A DNA stretch of 64,000 nucleotides from Winogradskyella sp. (GCA_028383925.1 JAOEWO010000008.1:1-64000), one strand, 5' to 3'. Positions 28,808 to 38,737 are shown, counted from the stretch's first letter. Program-made: numbers and translations. The notes: generated from the sequence alone by a model not told the origin.

Positions 28808-29197
28808 TAAAAAATCTTTATAGTCTCTAATATACTCAGACTCGTCATAAGTTGTAGACGCTAAAACTAAACAAACTGCACCAGACGAAAAGTTATCTAT
28901 TTCTCTCCAAATATGTGTTGGTATATATAGCCCTTGGTTAGGTTTGTTAAGCATTATACGTTTTTTAGAGTTGCCATCATCTACAAAAACATCAAAACTA
29001 CCGCTAAGTGCAATTATTACAGATTGCTGCTCTTTGTGTGCATGGCCACCTCTAAAACTATCACTAGGCACATCGTACAAATAATAAACGCGCTTAATAC
29101 TAAACGGAATCACCTCTTTTTCTATAACAGCTAAACTGCCTCGCTCGTCGTGTACTTTTGGTATTTCTTTAAGTTTAACGTGTTCTATTGTATTCAT
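28793..29197 (-). CDS. FdtA/QdtA-type sugar 3,4-ketoisomerase (cupin)
   Basis: 134-residue single cupin. The family core RGGHAHKEQQSVIIALSGSF lies at about 49-68, with the His pair proposed to act in isomerisation, and GLYIPTHIWREIDNFS follows. Enzymes of this family convert dTDP-4-keto-6-deoxyglucose to the 3-keto isomer, the precursor of Fuc3N or Qui3N. The matching DegT aminotransferase is in the same locus at 34205-35302. The sequence does not tell FdtA from QdtA (C4 stereochemistry), so no symbol is given. It starts 10 bases after the upstream glycosyltransferase gene. Confidence 0.88.
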   Translation of the reverse strand: MNTIEHVKLKEIPKVHDERGSLAVIEKEVIPFSIKRVYYLYDVPSDSFRGGHAHKEQQSVIIALSGSFDVFVDDGNSKKRIMLNKPNQGLYIPTHIWREIDNFSSGAVCLVLASTTYDESEYIRDYKDFLLAVR

Positions 29198-29207
29198 TTA
29201 TATAATC

Positions 29208-30299
29208 CTATTTTAATAACGATTGCCATTGTGCTGCAATTATTGCTTTAGAAAATTTGGCAACACTCGTTTGGGCATTCGTTTTACAATGTAAATATAA
29301 TTGTTTGTCTTCTAACATGGTGTTCATTGCAGTTGCAAGTGCGTCTGCATTAAAATTTTCTACCAATAAACCATTTTCTTTGTTTGTAATAATTTCATTT
29401 GGCCCAGACTTACAATCTACAGAAACTACAGGTGTACCTAGTGCTAATGACTCTATTAGCACCAAAGGAAAACCTTCATACTTACTAGTTAAAACAGTAA
29501 AAAAAGCATTTTTTACTATAGGTTGCGGATTTGGATTATAAGGTAAAAACTCAACATAATTAGAGAGTTGTAAAGTAATAACCTCTTTTTGTAAGAACAG
29601 TAAATCTTTACCATCACCTAATAATTTTAATTTTATGTTATTGGCCGGCAAAAGCGAAGTCTTATAAGCACTTAATAGAAGTGAAATGTTTTTAACATCG
29701 TTATCTAACCTTCCGTAAAATAAAATATATTTAGCTGCTTCATCTTTTGTTTGGTGGAGAGTATCAACTAAATTATCTTCAATGGGGTTGTAAATAACTT
29801 CAACATTTTTAAAATTATAGTCGCTTTTAAGCTTTTCTGAAATGGCTTTTGAGACGGCTACTATTTTATATGAAGTCCTATAAATTATACGACCAATAAA
29901 CTTATTTGGTGTTATATATTGTTTTGTATTAAAACTATGAACACTATAAATAACGTTTGTATTTTTATAAATAACTCTCGAGATTATAAACTCTTTTAAA
30001 GCACCAATTCTAGATCTATTATCAATTATATAATTAAACTTGTGCTTTTTAATGTGTTTTTTTAGAATGAGCAATCGGTTTAACCTTCCTAAATGCGAGT
30101 CTCTTTCTTTTTTTAGTTGCCCTAAATTAAGAAGTTGTCCTTTATAATCGTATGATATATAATCTAAAACACTAACGATATAAACATCAAAACCAAGCTC
30201 ATCTAAAAATATAGATAATAATGCTGAAGATTTCTCTGCACCACCAATACCTAAAGAAGACACTACAATACAAATCTTTTTATTATTGGCTTTTGTCAT
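29208..30299 (-). CDS. family 4 (GT-B) glycosyltransferase
   Basis: 363 residues. The N-terminal Rossmann domain opens with KICIVVSSLGIGGAEKSS, the usual acceptor-binding loop. The C-terminal domain has KYILFYGRLDNDVKNISLL and the donor-binding SKYEGFPLVLIESLALGTPV at about 270-290 with the EX7E-type glutamates. It is cytoplasmic and membrane-associated. It is cotranscribed with the ketoisomerase gene downstream and divergent from the glycosyltransferase gene at 30424. Confidence 0.92.
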   Translation of the reverse strand: MTKANNKKICIVVSSLGIGGAEKSSALLSIFLDELGFDVYIVSVLDYISYDYKGQLLNLGQLKKERDSHLGRLNRLLILKKHIKKHKFNYIIDNRSRIGALKEFIISRVIYKNTNVIYSVHSFNTKQYITPNKFIGRIIYRTSYKIVAVSKAISEKLKSDYNFKNVEVIYNPIEDNLVDTLHQTKDEAAKYILFYGRLDNDVKNISLLLSAYKTSLLPANNIKLKLLGDGKDLLFLQKEVITLQLSNYVEFLPYNPNPQPIVKNAFFTVLTSKYEGFPLVLIESLALGTPVVSVDCKSGPNEIITNKENGLLVENFNADALATAMNTMLEDKQLYLHCKTNAQTSVAKFSKAIIAAQWQSLLK

Positions 30300-30314
30300 T
30301 AACTACTATCTTTG
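30286..30314 (+). promoter_or_regulatory. candidate Bacteroidota-type promoter
   Basis: TTG at 30286-30288 and TATCTTTG at 30307-30314 are separated by 18 bases, which fits the flavobacterial TTG-N17-23-TAnnTTTG consensus. It would drive the glycosyltransferase gene at 30424 with a leader of about 100 bases. Sequence match only. Confidence 0.5.
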
Positions 30315-30423
30315 AAACAAATGTAACGATATAAATGAAACATTCTTATTTGAAATATAACGAGATTTTTAAGGTAGTATTAAGACGTTGCATGTGCCAG
30401 AACAAAACCATAACAACCCACAG

Positions 30424-31566
30424 ATGAAAATTTTATTAGTTGGTGAATATAGTAGGCTGCATAATTCTTTGAAGGAAGGCTTAATGCAACTAAACCACGA
30501 GGTAACTATCGTGGCCAATGGTGATGGTTTTAAAAACTATGATGTAGATTATCTTATAAAAAAGAAATATAGTAGTGGTATTTTAAAACGTTTTAAAAAC
30601 GCAGTTTATAAAGTTATTGGTATAGATTTAGAATCGTATTACACAAAAAAACAAATTAATGCTTTACAACCTAATATTAGCAATTTTGATGTGGTACAGT
30701 TTATAAATGAAGCCCCTTTTGGTTGTACTGCGACTATTGAAAAGAGTATTTTTAAATTAATTTCTTCGTGGAATAAAAACAGCTTTTTATTGTCTTGTGG
30801 CACAGATCATTTAAGTGTAAAATATGCATTAGATGGTAAATTTAGGTACTCTATCTTAACACCTTATTTAGATGGTAAAGATACTACACACCAGAGTGCA
30901 TACGGCTTAAAGTATGTGCAAAAAGATTTTAAAGCGCTACACGATTTTATTTTTAACTCGGTAAAAGGTGTTATTGCATCAGATATAGATTATCATATAC
31001 CATTACAAAACCATTCAAAATATTTAGGTTTAATACCTAACCCTATAAATACAGAAATATTAGAATTTGAACCTTTAAAAGCCTCAGACAAAATTATTAT
31101 CTTTCATGGTATAAATTCAAAAAACTATTACAAAAAAGGGAATGATATTTTTGAAGACGCTTTATCAATTTTAAAAGCAAAACACGATGCTAAAATTGAA
31201 ATATTAACCGTTAGAAGTCTTCCCTATAAAGCATATATAGCATCGTACAACAAAGCACATATTGTACTAGATCAGGTCTATGCATACGACCAAGGTTATA
31301 ACGCATTAGAGGCTATGGCAAAGGGTAAAGTTGTATTTACAGGCGCCGAAAAAGAATGGCTCAATTATTATAAACTCAAAGAAGATACGGTTGCTATAAA
31401 TGCATTACCCAATGCAAAAGCTATTGCTCAAAAATTAGAATGGCTTGTTTTAAATCCAGATAAATTAATCGAAATTTCTAACCAAGCAAAAGACTTTATA
31501 GACACGCACCACAATTACATAAAAAGTGCTGAGAAATATATAACAGCTTGGCAAACTAAAATTTAA
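30424..31566 (+). CDS. glycosyltransferase (GT-B type)
   Basis: 380 residues from the ATG at 30424 (MKILLVGEYSRLHNSLKEGL); the frame extends upstream without family support. The C-terminal donor domain has KIIIFHGINSKNYYKKGNDI at about 215 and YDQGYNALEAMAKGKVVFTG at about 300, typical of GT-B glycosyltransferases. It is flanked by leftward genes on both sides, so it forms a single-gene unit. The 3' end overlaps the convergent flippase gene by 4 bases. Confidence 0.85.
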   Translation: MKILLVGEYSRLHNSLKEGLMQLNHEVTIVANGDGFKNYDVDYLIKKKYSSGILKRFKNAVYKVIGIDLESYYTKKQINALQPNISNFDVVQFINEAPFGCTATIEKSIFKLISSWNKNSFLLSCGTDHLSVKYALDGKFRYSILTPYLDGKDTTHQSAYGLKYVQKDFKALHDFIFNSVKGVIASDIDYHIPLQNHSKYLGLIPNPINTEILEFEPLKASDKIIIFHGINSKNYYKKGNDIFEDALSILKAKHDAKIEILTVRSLPYKAYIASYNKAHIVLDQVYAYDQGYNALEAMAKGKVVFTGAEKEWLNYYKLKEDTVAINALPNAKAIAQKLEWLVLNPDKLIEISNQAKDFIDTHHNYIKSAEKYITAWQTKI

Positions 31567-32882
31567 GTTACTTCATTTTTAGCTTCATCTTTATCTTCAG
31601 TTTTAGCTCCATTTTTAGCGTAATAAGTGCTAACTACAAAAGCAACAATTATAAAATAAATGATGTAACGAACAAAATGTGCTATAACAATCCCTTCTGT
31701 ACCATACGATTGTATAAACAACTGCGAAAGCACAAAAAAGAGCACTAAAGAAATAATCTCAGTAATTACAAAACTCTTAACCAAACGTTTGGCCAAAAAC
31801 TGATGAGCTAAAACCAACGCAGACAGTCTTATAAAATCACCCAACAACTGCCATTTAAATAAAGGTTCCATGCCTTCAAATTCTGGATAAACAAAACTAA
31901 TAATATAGTTTCTAACCAAGTAAACAATCACCATACCTAATGCAAAAATGGGCAATATGGTCTTATAGATATGAAATACTTCTGCTTTAAAATCACCTTT
32001 AGAATGAATACTCGCAAATTTTGGTATGACATATAACGAGAATAAACCGGTTGCAAATACCATATAATTTTTAGAAATAAACATTACGGCTGTCCAATTT
32101 CCGGCTTCACCTGTACTAATTTCGTCAGAGATAAGATTTCTTAATTCTATTTCTATAAAATTCAGTAAAAATGTAGACACAAATGACATTATAGTAAATG
32201 CCAACAACTGATTTTTATAAATAAACGAGAGTTTTAACTTTGATGGCTGCACGTACACTACTAATGTTTTACCAAAAACAATTAACAAAATAACAAGTTG
32301 AATAACAGGTGCAATAGCAATGGCAATTAAAGCACCATCTAAGTTAAAAGTTAACAACCCATAAAGTAATGCTGCGACACTTAACAGATAAGAAATGAGC
32401 TCTACTTTTGCGTATGTTTTATAATCAGAAAGGCCATTAACCACACCACTAAAAATACGATTTACAGCAATAAACGGCACAATAATAGCCAGCACTTTTA
32501 AGATGTAATGGTACGACTCGTCTTTAAATATTTTTACAGACAACGGTTCTGCAAAAAAGAATAGAATACCACCAGAAACAAAACTCCCAATTAAAATAAA
32601 TAAGGCTACGGAAGAAAATATTTTTTGAAGCTCGCTTTTATTATCTCTAAACTCTGATACATATTTTACAGCACCATTAAAAACACCCAACGTAGATGTG
32701 CTGGTTAACATGGCTGTAAGGTTTCTTATTTGGCCCACTAAGGCATACCCAGAATCACCAACCATACTCGCTAATAATCTCTGTACAAAAAAAGACACAA
32801 CAAGTCTTATACTTATTACAAATGCATTTAGCGATGTAATTTTAAGCACAATATTACCCGTTAAAAATTTTGGAAGCCTCAC
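31563..32882 (-). CDS. Wzx-type polysaccharide flippase (second copy)
   Basis: 439 residues from a GTG start at 32882, with about twelve membrane helices and an acidic, lysine-rich tail. It resembles O-antigen translocases of the MOP superfamily that move lipid-linked oligosaccharide across the inner membrane. It is homologous along its length to the neighbouring flippase: compare LFKWQLLGDFIRLSALVLAH with the other's LFGYQILGDFVRVLSMVIAY. The gap between them is 11 bases. It is the last gene of the long leftward polysaccharide unit. Confidence 0.9.
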   Translation of the reverse strand: MRLPKFLTGNIVLKITSLNAFVISIRLVVSFFVQRLLASMVGDSGYALVGQIRNLTAMLTSTSTLGVFNGAVKYVSEFRDNKSELQKIFSSVALFILIGSFVSGGILFFFAEPLSVKIFKDESYHYILKVLAIIVPFIAVNRIFSGVVNGLSDYKTYAKVELISYLLSVAALLYGLLTFNLDGALIAIAIAPVIQLVILLIVFGKTLVVYVQPSKLKLSFIYKNQLLAFTIMSFVSTFLLNFIEIELRNLISDEISTGEAGNWTAVMFISKNYMVFATGLFSLYVIPKFASIHSKGDFKAEVFHIYKTILPIFALGMVIVYLVRNYIISFVYPEFEGMEPLFKWQLLGDFIRLSALVLAHQFLAKRLVKSFVITEIISLVLFFVLSQLFIQSYGTEGIVIAHFVRYIIYFIIVAFVVSTYYAKNGAKTEDKDEAKNEVT

Positions 32883-32893
32883 GTATTTAAAGA

Positions 32894-34204
32894 TTAAGAG
32901 TCCTTGGTACTTTGGTCTTCTAAAACACCAAACAAAGAACTACCAAATATTAACAATATTAAACCAAAATACATTACATAACTAAAACAATGGGCCATTA
33001 CAGCACCTTTATAACCAAAATCATCTATTAAATAAATACTAGAAACATATAGCATTACAAACAAGAAAATCTCTAAAACTATAAAGTGGCTAAACATTTT
33101 CTTAGCTAAAAACTGGTATGCAATTACCATGGATAAAACACGAACAAAATCTCCTAATATTTGATATCCGAATAAGGTTTCTACAGGTCTAAATTCTTCA
33201 GTAAATAGTAATGGTACTAAAAACGATCTTGTAAAATAAATGACTAGTAATAAAACACCAAATATGGGCATTATCGTTTTGTAAAAACTAAATACTTCTT
33301 TTCTAAATGCTTTTTTAGTATTGATTTGTGTAAACCGTGGTAATATATAAAGTGCCATTAAAGAGTTAATAAACATAAGGTAATAATTAGACACACGATT
33401 CATGGCTTCCCAGTAACCTGCTTCTTTAATACCAACTTCATCAATAATATAAGATCTAATAATTAGCGTTACTATGGGTATTGCAATAGATGATACTAAG
33501 GCCATAATCATATACGGACTTAGTTTGTCTAAAACAGAAAAGCTAACATTAGATATTTTTACATAAGACACTAAATTTTTTCTATACAAAATACCAACAA
33601 CCGAAATGAGTAGATTTAAAGTAGGTGTAATTACTATGGCAATAAGAGCACCATCTATATTTTCTTGTTTTATGAGTACTAAAGTGACTAATAAGCCTAA
33701 AACTTGACCTATAATATTAATTATTAGAAGAATTTTGTGCTTAGAAAAACCATTCATTATAGAAAACACAAACATATTTAAAGCGTAAAATGGCAATACA
33801 GTAGCCAAAACCTTAATGATATAGGTGTAGTTATAATTTGATGTAAAGATTAAATTATTAATGAACTCTGCATTATAATAGCATAAAAATGCTAGTAACA
33901 TTGATGAGAAAAAGCCAAAATAGAAAACTGTAGATAAGGTCTTTGAAAGCTCTAAAGCGTTGTTTTTAGTTTCGTTAATAAACTTTACAACACCTTTATA
34001 CAAACCTGCAATAGCTAGCGATTGTATGGCGCTCATAAAATTTCTTAAGTTACCTATAAGTGCCATGCCATAAGGCCCAATATAAAGTGCTATAAATTTA
34101 GAAATAAGAATACCTGTTACAATCTTAAGTGTAATATTAGCGTTATTAAGACGTGCTGCCTTAACTAAAACTTCGGTATTTATGTAGTGTATTAAACGTT
34201 TCAA
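32894..34204 (-). CDS. Wzx-type polysaccharide flippase (first copy)
   Basis: 436 residues, about twelve membrane helices, MOP superfamily. The start is TTG at 34204, directly after the TAA of the aminotransferase gene. Conserved features include IGPYGMALIGNLRNFMSAIQ near residue 41 and LFGYQILGDFVRVLSMVIAY near 340. In published fdt/qdt-type clusters a flippase commonly follows the aminotransferase, so this is probably the exporter of the unit that contains the amino sugar. Confidence 0.9.
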   Translation of the reverse strand: MKRLIHYINTEVLVKAARLNNANITLKIVTGILISKFIALYIGPYGMALIGNLRNFMSAIQSLAIAGLYKGVVKFINETKNNALELSKTLSTVFYFGFFSSMLLAFLCYYNAEFINNLIFTSNYNYTYIIKVLATVLPFYALNMFVFSIMNGFSKHKILLIINIIGQVLGLLVTLVLIKQENIDGALIAIVITPTLNLLISVVGILYRKNLVSYVKISNVSFSVLDKLSPYMIMALVSSIAIPIVTLIIRSYIIDEVGIKEAGYWEAMNRVSNYYLMFINSLMALYILPRFTQINTKKAFRKEVFSFYKTIMPIFGVLLLVIYFTRSFLVPLLFTEEFRPVETLFGYQILGDFVRVLSMVIAYQFLAKKMFSHFIVLEIFLFVMLYVSSIYLIDDFGYKGAVMAHCFSYVMYFGLILLIFGSSLFGVLEDQSTKDS

Positions 34205-35302
34205 TTAATAGTTATTTACAACTTTTATTACAGCTTGTACCTCTTTAATAGACATAACTGGGCTTATTGGCAAACTTATAATTCTTTTATGAATCTTCTC
34301 TGTTATAGGAAGATTTAAGTGCGACAATAACGCTAAAGCCTTTTGTTTGTGAGGTGGTATTGGGTAATGTATTAACCACGCTACAGCATTAGCTTCTAAA
34401 TATTTAATAAAACCGTCTCTATCTTCTACCTCTACAACAAAGGCATAAAACACATGCTTTTTAGAACCGTTATATTTTGGTAATTGTATTTTAGGATTTG
34501 TTATTTCTCTTAAATATGTTTTTGCAATAGCACTTCGTTTTTCATTATCTGCATCTAAATGTATGAGTTTAATATTTAAAAACGCAGCTTGCATATCGTC
34601 TAATCTGCTATTAACTCCAATAATTTCGTTATTGTATTTTTCTTTACTCCCGTAATTTCTAAGAAGTTTAATAGTCTGTTCTAAGTCTTTATGGTTTGTA
34701 GTTACAGCACCACCATCACCAAGAGCACCAAGGTTTTTACTAGGATAAAAGCTAAAAGCTGCAGCATGAGATAAATTACCAGCTTTGCCCAAACTTGTTT
34801 CTGCACCATGTGCCTGTGCAGCGTCTTCAAAAAGCAAAAGATTATGAGTATTAGAAAACTCAGCAAATGCTTCCATATCTGCTAACTGCCCATATAAATG
34901 CACTGCGATTATCGCTTTTATTTTTGGCGTAAACTGTTGTTTAACATTAGTAATAGAGAGCGTATAAGTATTCTTACAAGGCTCTACCAAAACAGGCTCT
35001 AAACCTGCATGAATAACAGAAAGTATTGTCGCAATAAAGGTGTTGGCTGGCACCATAACTTTATCCCCTTTTTTTAATTTACCTAAGTGTATGTAGCCTT
35101 TTAAAATAAGGGTTAATGCATCTAAACCGTTGGCTGTACCAATACAATAGTTGGCACCACAATAGTTAGCAAAAGCAGCTTCAAAATTTAATACATTTTT
35201 ACCTAAAATAAAGTGTGAATCTTTTAAAGACTGTTTAAAAGCAGTTTCGTAATCTTTATGAAAACGTTTGTTAATTTTATGAAGATCTAAAAATTTAATC
35301 AT
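34205..35302 (-). CDS. DegT/DnrJ/EryC1 sugar aminotransferase
   Basis: 365 residues. The PLP lysine is in FSFYPSKNLGALGDGGAVTT at about 183-190, with FEDAAQAHGA as the family's Asp-containing PLP-ring contact. The reaction is transfer of an amino group to a keto-sugar nucleotide. With the ketoisomerase gene at 28793 in the locus, the likely product is a 3-amino-3,6-dideoxyhexose (Fuc3N or Qui3N). The start overlaps the stop of the FemAB-like gene by 4 bases (ATGA), indicating coupling. The rmlA/rmlB genes needed for the precursor are not in the window. Confidence 0.9.
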   Translation of the reverse strand: MIKFLDLHKINKRFHKDYETAFKQSLKDSHFILGKNVLNFEAAFANYCGANYCIGTANGLDALTLILKGYIHLGKLKKGDKVMVPANTFIATILSVIHAGLEPVLVEPCKNTYTLSITNVKQQFTPKIKAIIAVHLYGQLADMEAFAEFSNTHNLLLFEDAAQAHGAETSLGKAGNLSHAAAFSFYPSKNLGALGDGGAVTTNHKDLEQTIKLLRNYGSKEKYNNEIIGVNSRLDDMQAAFLNIKLIHLDADNEKRSAIAKTYLREITNPKIQLPKYNGSKKHVFYAFVVEVEDRDGFIKYLEANAVAWLIHYPIPPHKQKALALLSHLNLPITEKIHKRIISLPISPVMSIKEVQAVIKVVNNY

Positions 35303-36276
35303 ACAAAAATTGCATCTAGCAGTTTATAATTTTCTGTTTCAATTTCATAGAATCCTTGTGCTACAGAGCGCGCACCAAAGCCTTCTTTCCAATATAGTAA
35401 ACCTTCATTAATTTGTTGACCAGCATTAATATTAGACGTTCCAAAATCATAATACCGTTTGTCTTTAAACACAGTTTTAATAAGATGGTGATGTAAAAAA
35501 TCTAAACTTCCTAATGTGTTTTTATCTGCATTTCCTGAAATATATTGGCAATGAGCCACATGTTCTGTTTCAAAAATTGTAGTACCAGCAACAATAGTTT
35601 GGTCTTTAAACACATTAAATTGCCTTATATTGTTTTTAAATTGAGATTTTAAAAGTGTAATTTCTTCTAAGCTATGCACAGGCTTAACGCCATGTTTAGA
35701 AGACAAATTAGCTATTAGTATAGTGTTCCAAAACAAATCGAAATCTTGTACTTCTTCTACCCTTAAATTTGATTTTTCGCCTCTTTTAATACCTTTTTTT
35801 CTACTGTTAGAATAGGTGTTATCTGTTAATTCTAAAACAGAATGAAGGTCTGTACGCATTAGCTTTGCGTGGGTTCTAAATAAGAGATAAGCTAATGCAT
35901 TATTTGTTGGGTTTTGTAAATATATACTTGGCAACTCTTTTAGCGTAATGCGCTTAATACCATTGGCGTTTAAAAACTCTAAAACCGCTTTAAACACATT
36001 AATAATTACTGTTGTTTTTATAAGCTTGTCTGTTATTAAACTACCGTAAGTTAAGCCTTGGTGCGAATATAATTTTTCACCTACTCTATTTGCAGGCAGT
36101 AAAGCAATGAGCTTTTTATCGTCGTAAATTAGTAACGAATAGTCAACAAACCTATGGCTATGATAGTCCATAAAATCGCGTTGAAACAAAAAAGTATCTT
36201 GATTGCTTTTTAACGCAAAATTATTCCACGTCGTTTTATCGTTAACCTTATATATCTTTACGTTATAGTCTGACAT
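35299..36276 (-). CDS. FemAB/GNAT-fold acyltransferase
   Basis: 325 residues with no membrane segment. Features include NTFLFQRDFMDYHSHRFVDY-type spacing at the N-terminus (near residues 27-46, with DTFLFQRDF), GLTYGSLI at about 96, RRGEKSN-like basic stretch, and a C-terminal YYDFGTSNINAGQQINEGLL at about 280-300. This is the FemAB-like arrangement seen in acyl- or aminoacyl-transferases. Directly coupled to the sugar aminotransferase, it may acylate the new amino group, taking the role FdtC plays elsewhere with a different fold. That role is inference from context. Confidence 0.7.
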   Translation of the reverse strand: MSDYNVKIYKVNDKTTWNNFALKSNQDTFLFQRDFMDYHSHRFVDYSLLIYDDKKLIALLPANRVGEKLYSHQGLTYGSLITDKLIKTTVIINVFKAVLEFLNANGIKRITLKELPSIYLQNPTNNALAYLLFRTHAKLMRTDLHSVLELTDNTYSNSRKKGIKRGEKSNLRVEEVQDFDLFWNTILIANLSSKHGVKPVHSLEEITLLKSQFKNNIRQFNVFKDQTIVAGTTIFETEHVAHCQYISGNADKNTLGSLDFLHHHLIKTVFKDKRYYDFGTSNINAGQQINEGLLYWKEGFGARSVAQGFYEIETENYKLLDAIFV

Positions 36277-36291
36277 TACTCAAAAATAATT

Positions 36292-37200
36292 CTAATTTTC
36301 TATTAAGCTATTAAGGATCAATGAAAATTTCTTGGCTCCCGTACTATTTAGATGATCTGCATCATAAAAATCGCTGTGTATTAAGTTTAGACGCGTCATA
36401 AAGTTATGATAAGAGCAGTTTTCATATTTTTCGCCTAAATAAATACCTGTTTCAACCATTTTATCAACTTGGTTTGTATTAAGGTTATTTACATAACTTT
36501 TATAGGCAGGCGGTGTAACTACTAAAACTTTAATATGGCGTTGGTTACAGTGTTCAATTATTTTTTTAAAGACTTCGCTGTTTTTATGTAATAAGTGCCA
36601 AGAAGATATGGTGTGTCGCTTTGCTGCTATGCGCCCTGCATTGTCTAAATCTATTGTTTTAAGCTGACTTTTTACTTTACCAAAACCTAAACTATCGCAG
36701 TTAAGCAATGGCGTATTATTAAAATACTCGTTTTTTAAAACTTCTAAACTTTGTTTTAATCCCATGGCTAGTACTTCAGAGTTGTGCTTTAACGTGTAAT
36801 CTAAATCTACATTGGTGTATAATTTATAGTCTTTTAGTCTCCAATCTTCGGGTGATAGTTTAAGCTGTTCAAAAAGGGTATCGTAAGATAATCTAATCAC
36901 CACAGTTTTTAAATTTGTAAGCTGATGCTCATAAGATTTTAAAATGGCCAAATCTACATCTGGTGACTGCGAAACATTACTCATATTAAATGCTGGTGCT
37001 GTAAAGTATTTTGGATTAATACCATAAAACGAATGGGAGCTCCCTAAAATTAAGGTCTCAATACGTTCTGCCTTATTTTCTAAATACTCAGATTTAAGCT
37101 CATAACTATTTGGTATATGTCTAATTCTAATCTCAAGACTTATAGCCAGCACCACTATTGGTATTAAAAAAAGTATGATAGATTTTATAAACCCTTTCAT
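36292..37200 (-). CDS. SGNH-type membrane-anchored partner of MBOAT
   Basis: 302 residues from the ATG at 37200, beginning with one hydrophobic anchor (FIKSIILFLIPIVVLAISLE). The outside domain has LILGSSHSFYGINPKYF at about 52-68 (candidate nucleophile Ser) and the C-terminal DADHLNSTGAKKF at about 280, whose DxxH gives the catalytic Asp/His pair. These are the marks of AlgJ/AlgX/DltD-like acyl-transfer partners. It starts two bases after the MBOAT stop, so the pair would move an acyl group across the membrane onto a surface glycan. Confidence 0.8.
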   Translation of the reverse strand: MKGFIKSIILFLIPIVVLAISLEIRIRHIPNSYELKSEYLENKAERIETLILGSSHSFYGINPKYFTAPAFNMSNVSQSPDVDLAILKSYEHQLTNLKTVVIRLSYDTLFEQLKLSPEDWRLKDYKLYTNVDLDYTLKHNSEVLAMGLKQSLEVLKNEYFNNTPLLNCDSLGFGKVKSQLKTIDLDNAGRIAAKRHTISSWHLLHKNSEVFKKIIEHCNQRHIKVLVVTPPAYKSYVNNLNTNQVDKMVETGIYLGEKYENCSYHNFMTRLNLIHSDFYDADHLNSTGAKKFSLILNSLIEN

Positions 37201-37201
37201 T

Positions 37202-38647
37202 TTAAAACTGAAAATAAATAAATTGTTGTTGTGTTTCGTAAAAGTAAAATATGGCAAAAATTAAACTGTAATAAAATATATAACGGTTGTGTTTTTTCCA
37301 ATTTAACCCTAATTTTTCTAATGCATGATTATCGTTTCTAGCATTCCATTCTGTTAGTATTAAAAAAGAAATGACAATAAGTACTAGTAATGCTTTGTTT
37401 TTATCACCCAAACGTGGTAACTCAAATAAAGATTCAGAAAAGATAGATGTTATATAATTAAACGCAGAATTTAGGTCATTAGCTCTAAAAAATAACCAAG
37501 CAAATGTGGTAAGAAAAAACGTTGTTAAAATAGAAGCTAAAGTCTTAAATTGTGGAATTGCAGTTTTACTCGTTGGGGTGTTTTTATACTTTTGGTTGGT
37601 ATTGGTTAGCCATAAGGTTATAAATAGAAATGCGTGTATTATACCCCAAAAAATAAAAGTCCAATTGGCACCATGCCACAAGGCACTTATAATAAAAACT
37701 ATAACTATATTTCTAATAGTTTTAGATTTAGAACCTTTAGAACCACCTAGAGGTATGTATAAATAATCTCTAAACCAATTGGTTAAAGAGATATGCCATC
37801 TGCCCCAAAACTCTGCTATATTTCTAGAAAAATAGGGGTAATTAAAATTCCGTTTTAAATTAAAACCAAATAATCTAGAGGTCCCTATAGCAATATCTGT
37901 ATAACCAGAAAAGTCGCAATAAATTTGAAAACTAAATAAAAAAGCACCCAATAATAATGCACTACCGTTATAAGCATCTGGATTAGCAAAAAAAGCATCG
38001 ACAAAAATGGCACAATTATCTGCAATTACCATTTTTTTAAAGAGTCCCCAAAGTATCTGTCGCAAGCCATCTTTAACTTTTATAATCTCAAAATTTCGCT
38101 TTTTTAAAAATTGAGGTAAAAAATTAGAAGCCCTTTCTATTGGCCCAGCTACCAATTGCGGAAAAAAGCAAATAAATGATGCAAATGCAATAAAATGGGT
38201 TGTGGGTTTTATTTTCTCTCTATAGACATCTATAGTATAACTCATAGTTTGAAACGTATAAAAGCTTATACCAATAGGCAAAATTATATTAAGATAATTA
38301 AGATCTAACGGTTTACCAAAAAGTAGAAAGGCATCGTTAAAATTCTCGATAAAGAAATTATAATACTTAAAAAAACCAAGAATACCCAAATTAAGCAAAA
38401 TACTTAACCCTAATAAAATAGCTTTAAACTTTTGTTGTTGTTGCTTTACAATAGCCAAACCAATACTGTAATCTATTAGAGTACTGGTAATTATAAGGCT
38501 TAAAAAACGCCAGTCCCACCAGGCATAAAATACATAGCTAGCACAAATTAATAAGACATTCTGAAATTTTAATGTCTTAAATACAAACCAGTATAGTATA
38601 AATACAAGGGGAAGAAAAATTGCAAAATCTATAGAATTAAATAGCAT
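37202..38647 (-). CDS. MBOAT family O-acyltransferase (AlgI-like)
   Basis: 481-residue polytopic membrane enzyme. It has the AlgI/DltB signature with the catalytic His in SALWHGANWTFIFWGIIHAF at about 315-335, preceded by RNIAEFWGRWHISLTNWFRD at about 270. It delivers acyl groups (usually acetyl) across the membrane to an extracytoplasmic acceptor. The adjacent SGNH protein is its expected partner. Which glycan is acylated is unknown, but position in the locus suggests the polysaccharide made here. Confidence 0.93.
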   Translation of the reverse strand: MLFNSIDFAIFLPLVFILYWFVFKTLKFQNVLLICASYVFYAWWDWRFLSLIITSTLIDYSIGLAIVKQQQQKFKAILLGLSILLNLGILGFFKYYNFFIENFNDAFLLFGKPLDLNYLNIILPIGISFYTFQTMSYTIDVYREKIKPTTHFIAFASFICFFPQLVAGPIERASNFLPQFLKKRNFEIIKVKDGLRQILWGLFKKMVIADNCAIFVDAFFANPDAYNGSALLLGAFLFSFQIYCDFSGYTDIAIGTSRLFGFNLKRNFNYPYFSRNIAEFWGRWHISLTNWFRDYLYIPLGGSKGSKSKTIRNIVIVFIISALWHGANWTFIFWGIIHAFLFITLWLTNTNQKYKNTPTSKTAIPQFKTLASILTTFFLTTFAWLFFRANDLNSAFNYITSIFSESLFELPRLGDKNKALLVLIVISFLILTEWNARNDNHALEKLGLNWKKHNRYIFYYSLIFAIFYFYETQQQFIYFQF

Positions 38648-38737
38648 TAAATCGCTTTAATAAATACAAAGTGAAATATAGAACAACTAAAGGTTATAAT
38701 GAAACTTATGGCAGACAGATATTAGTTTTACTAGCTA

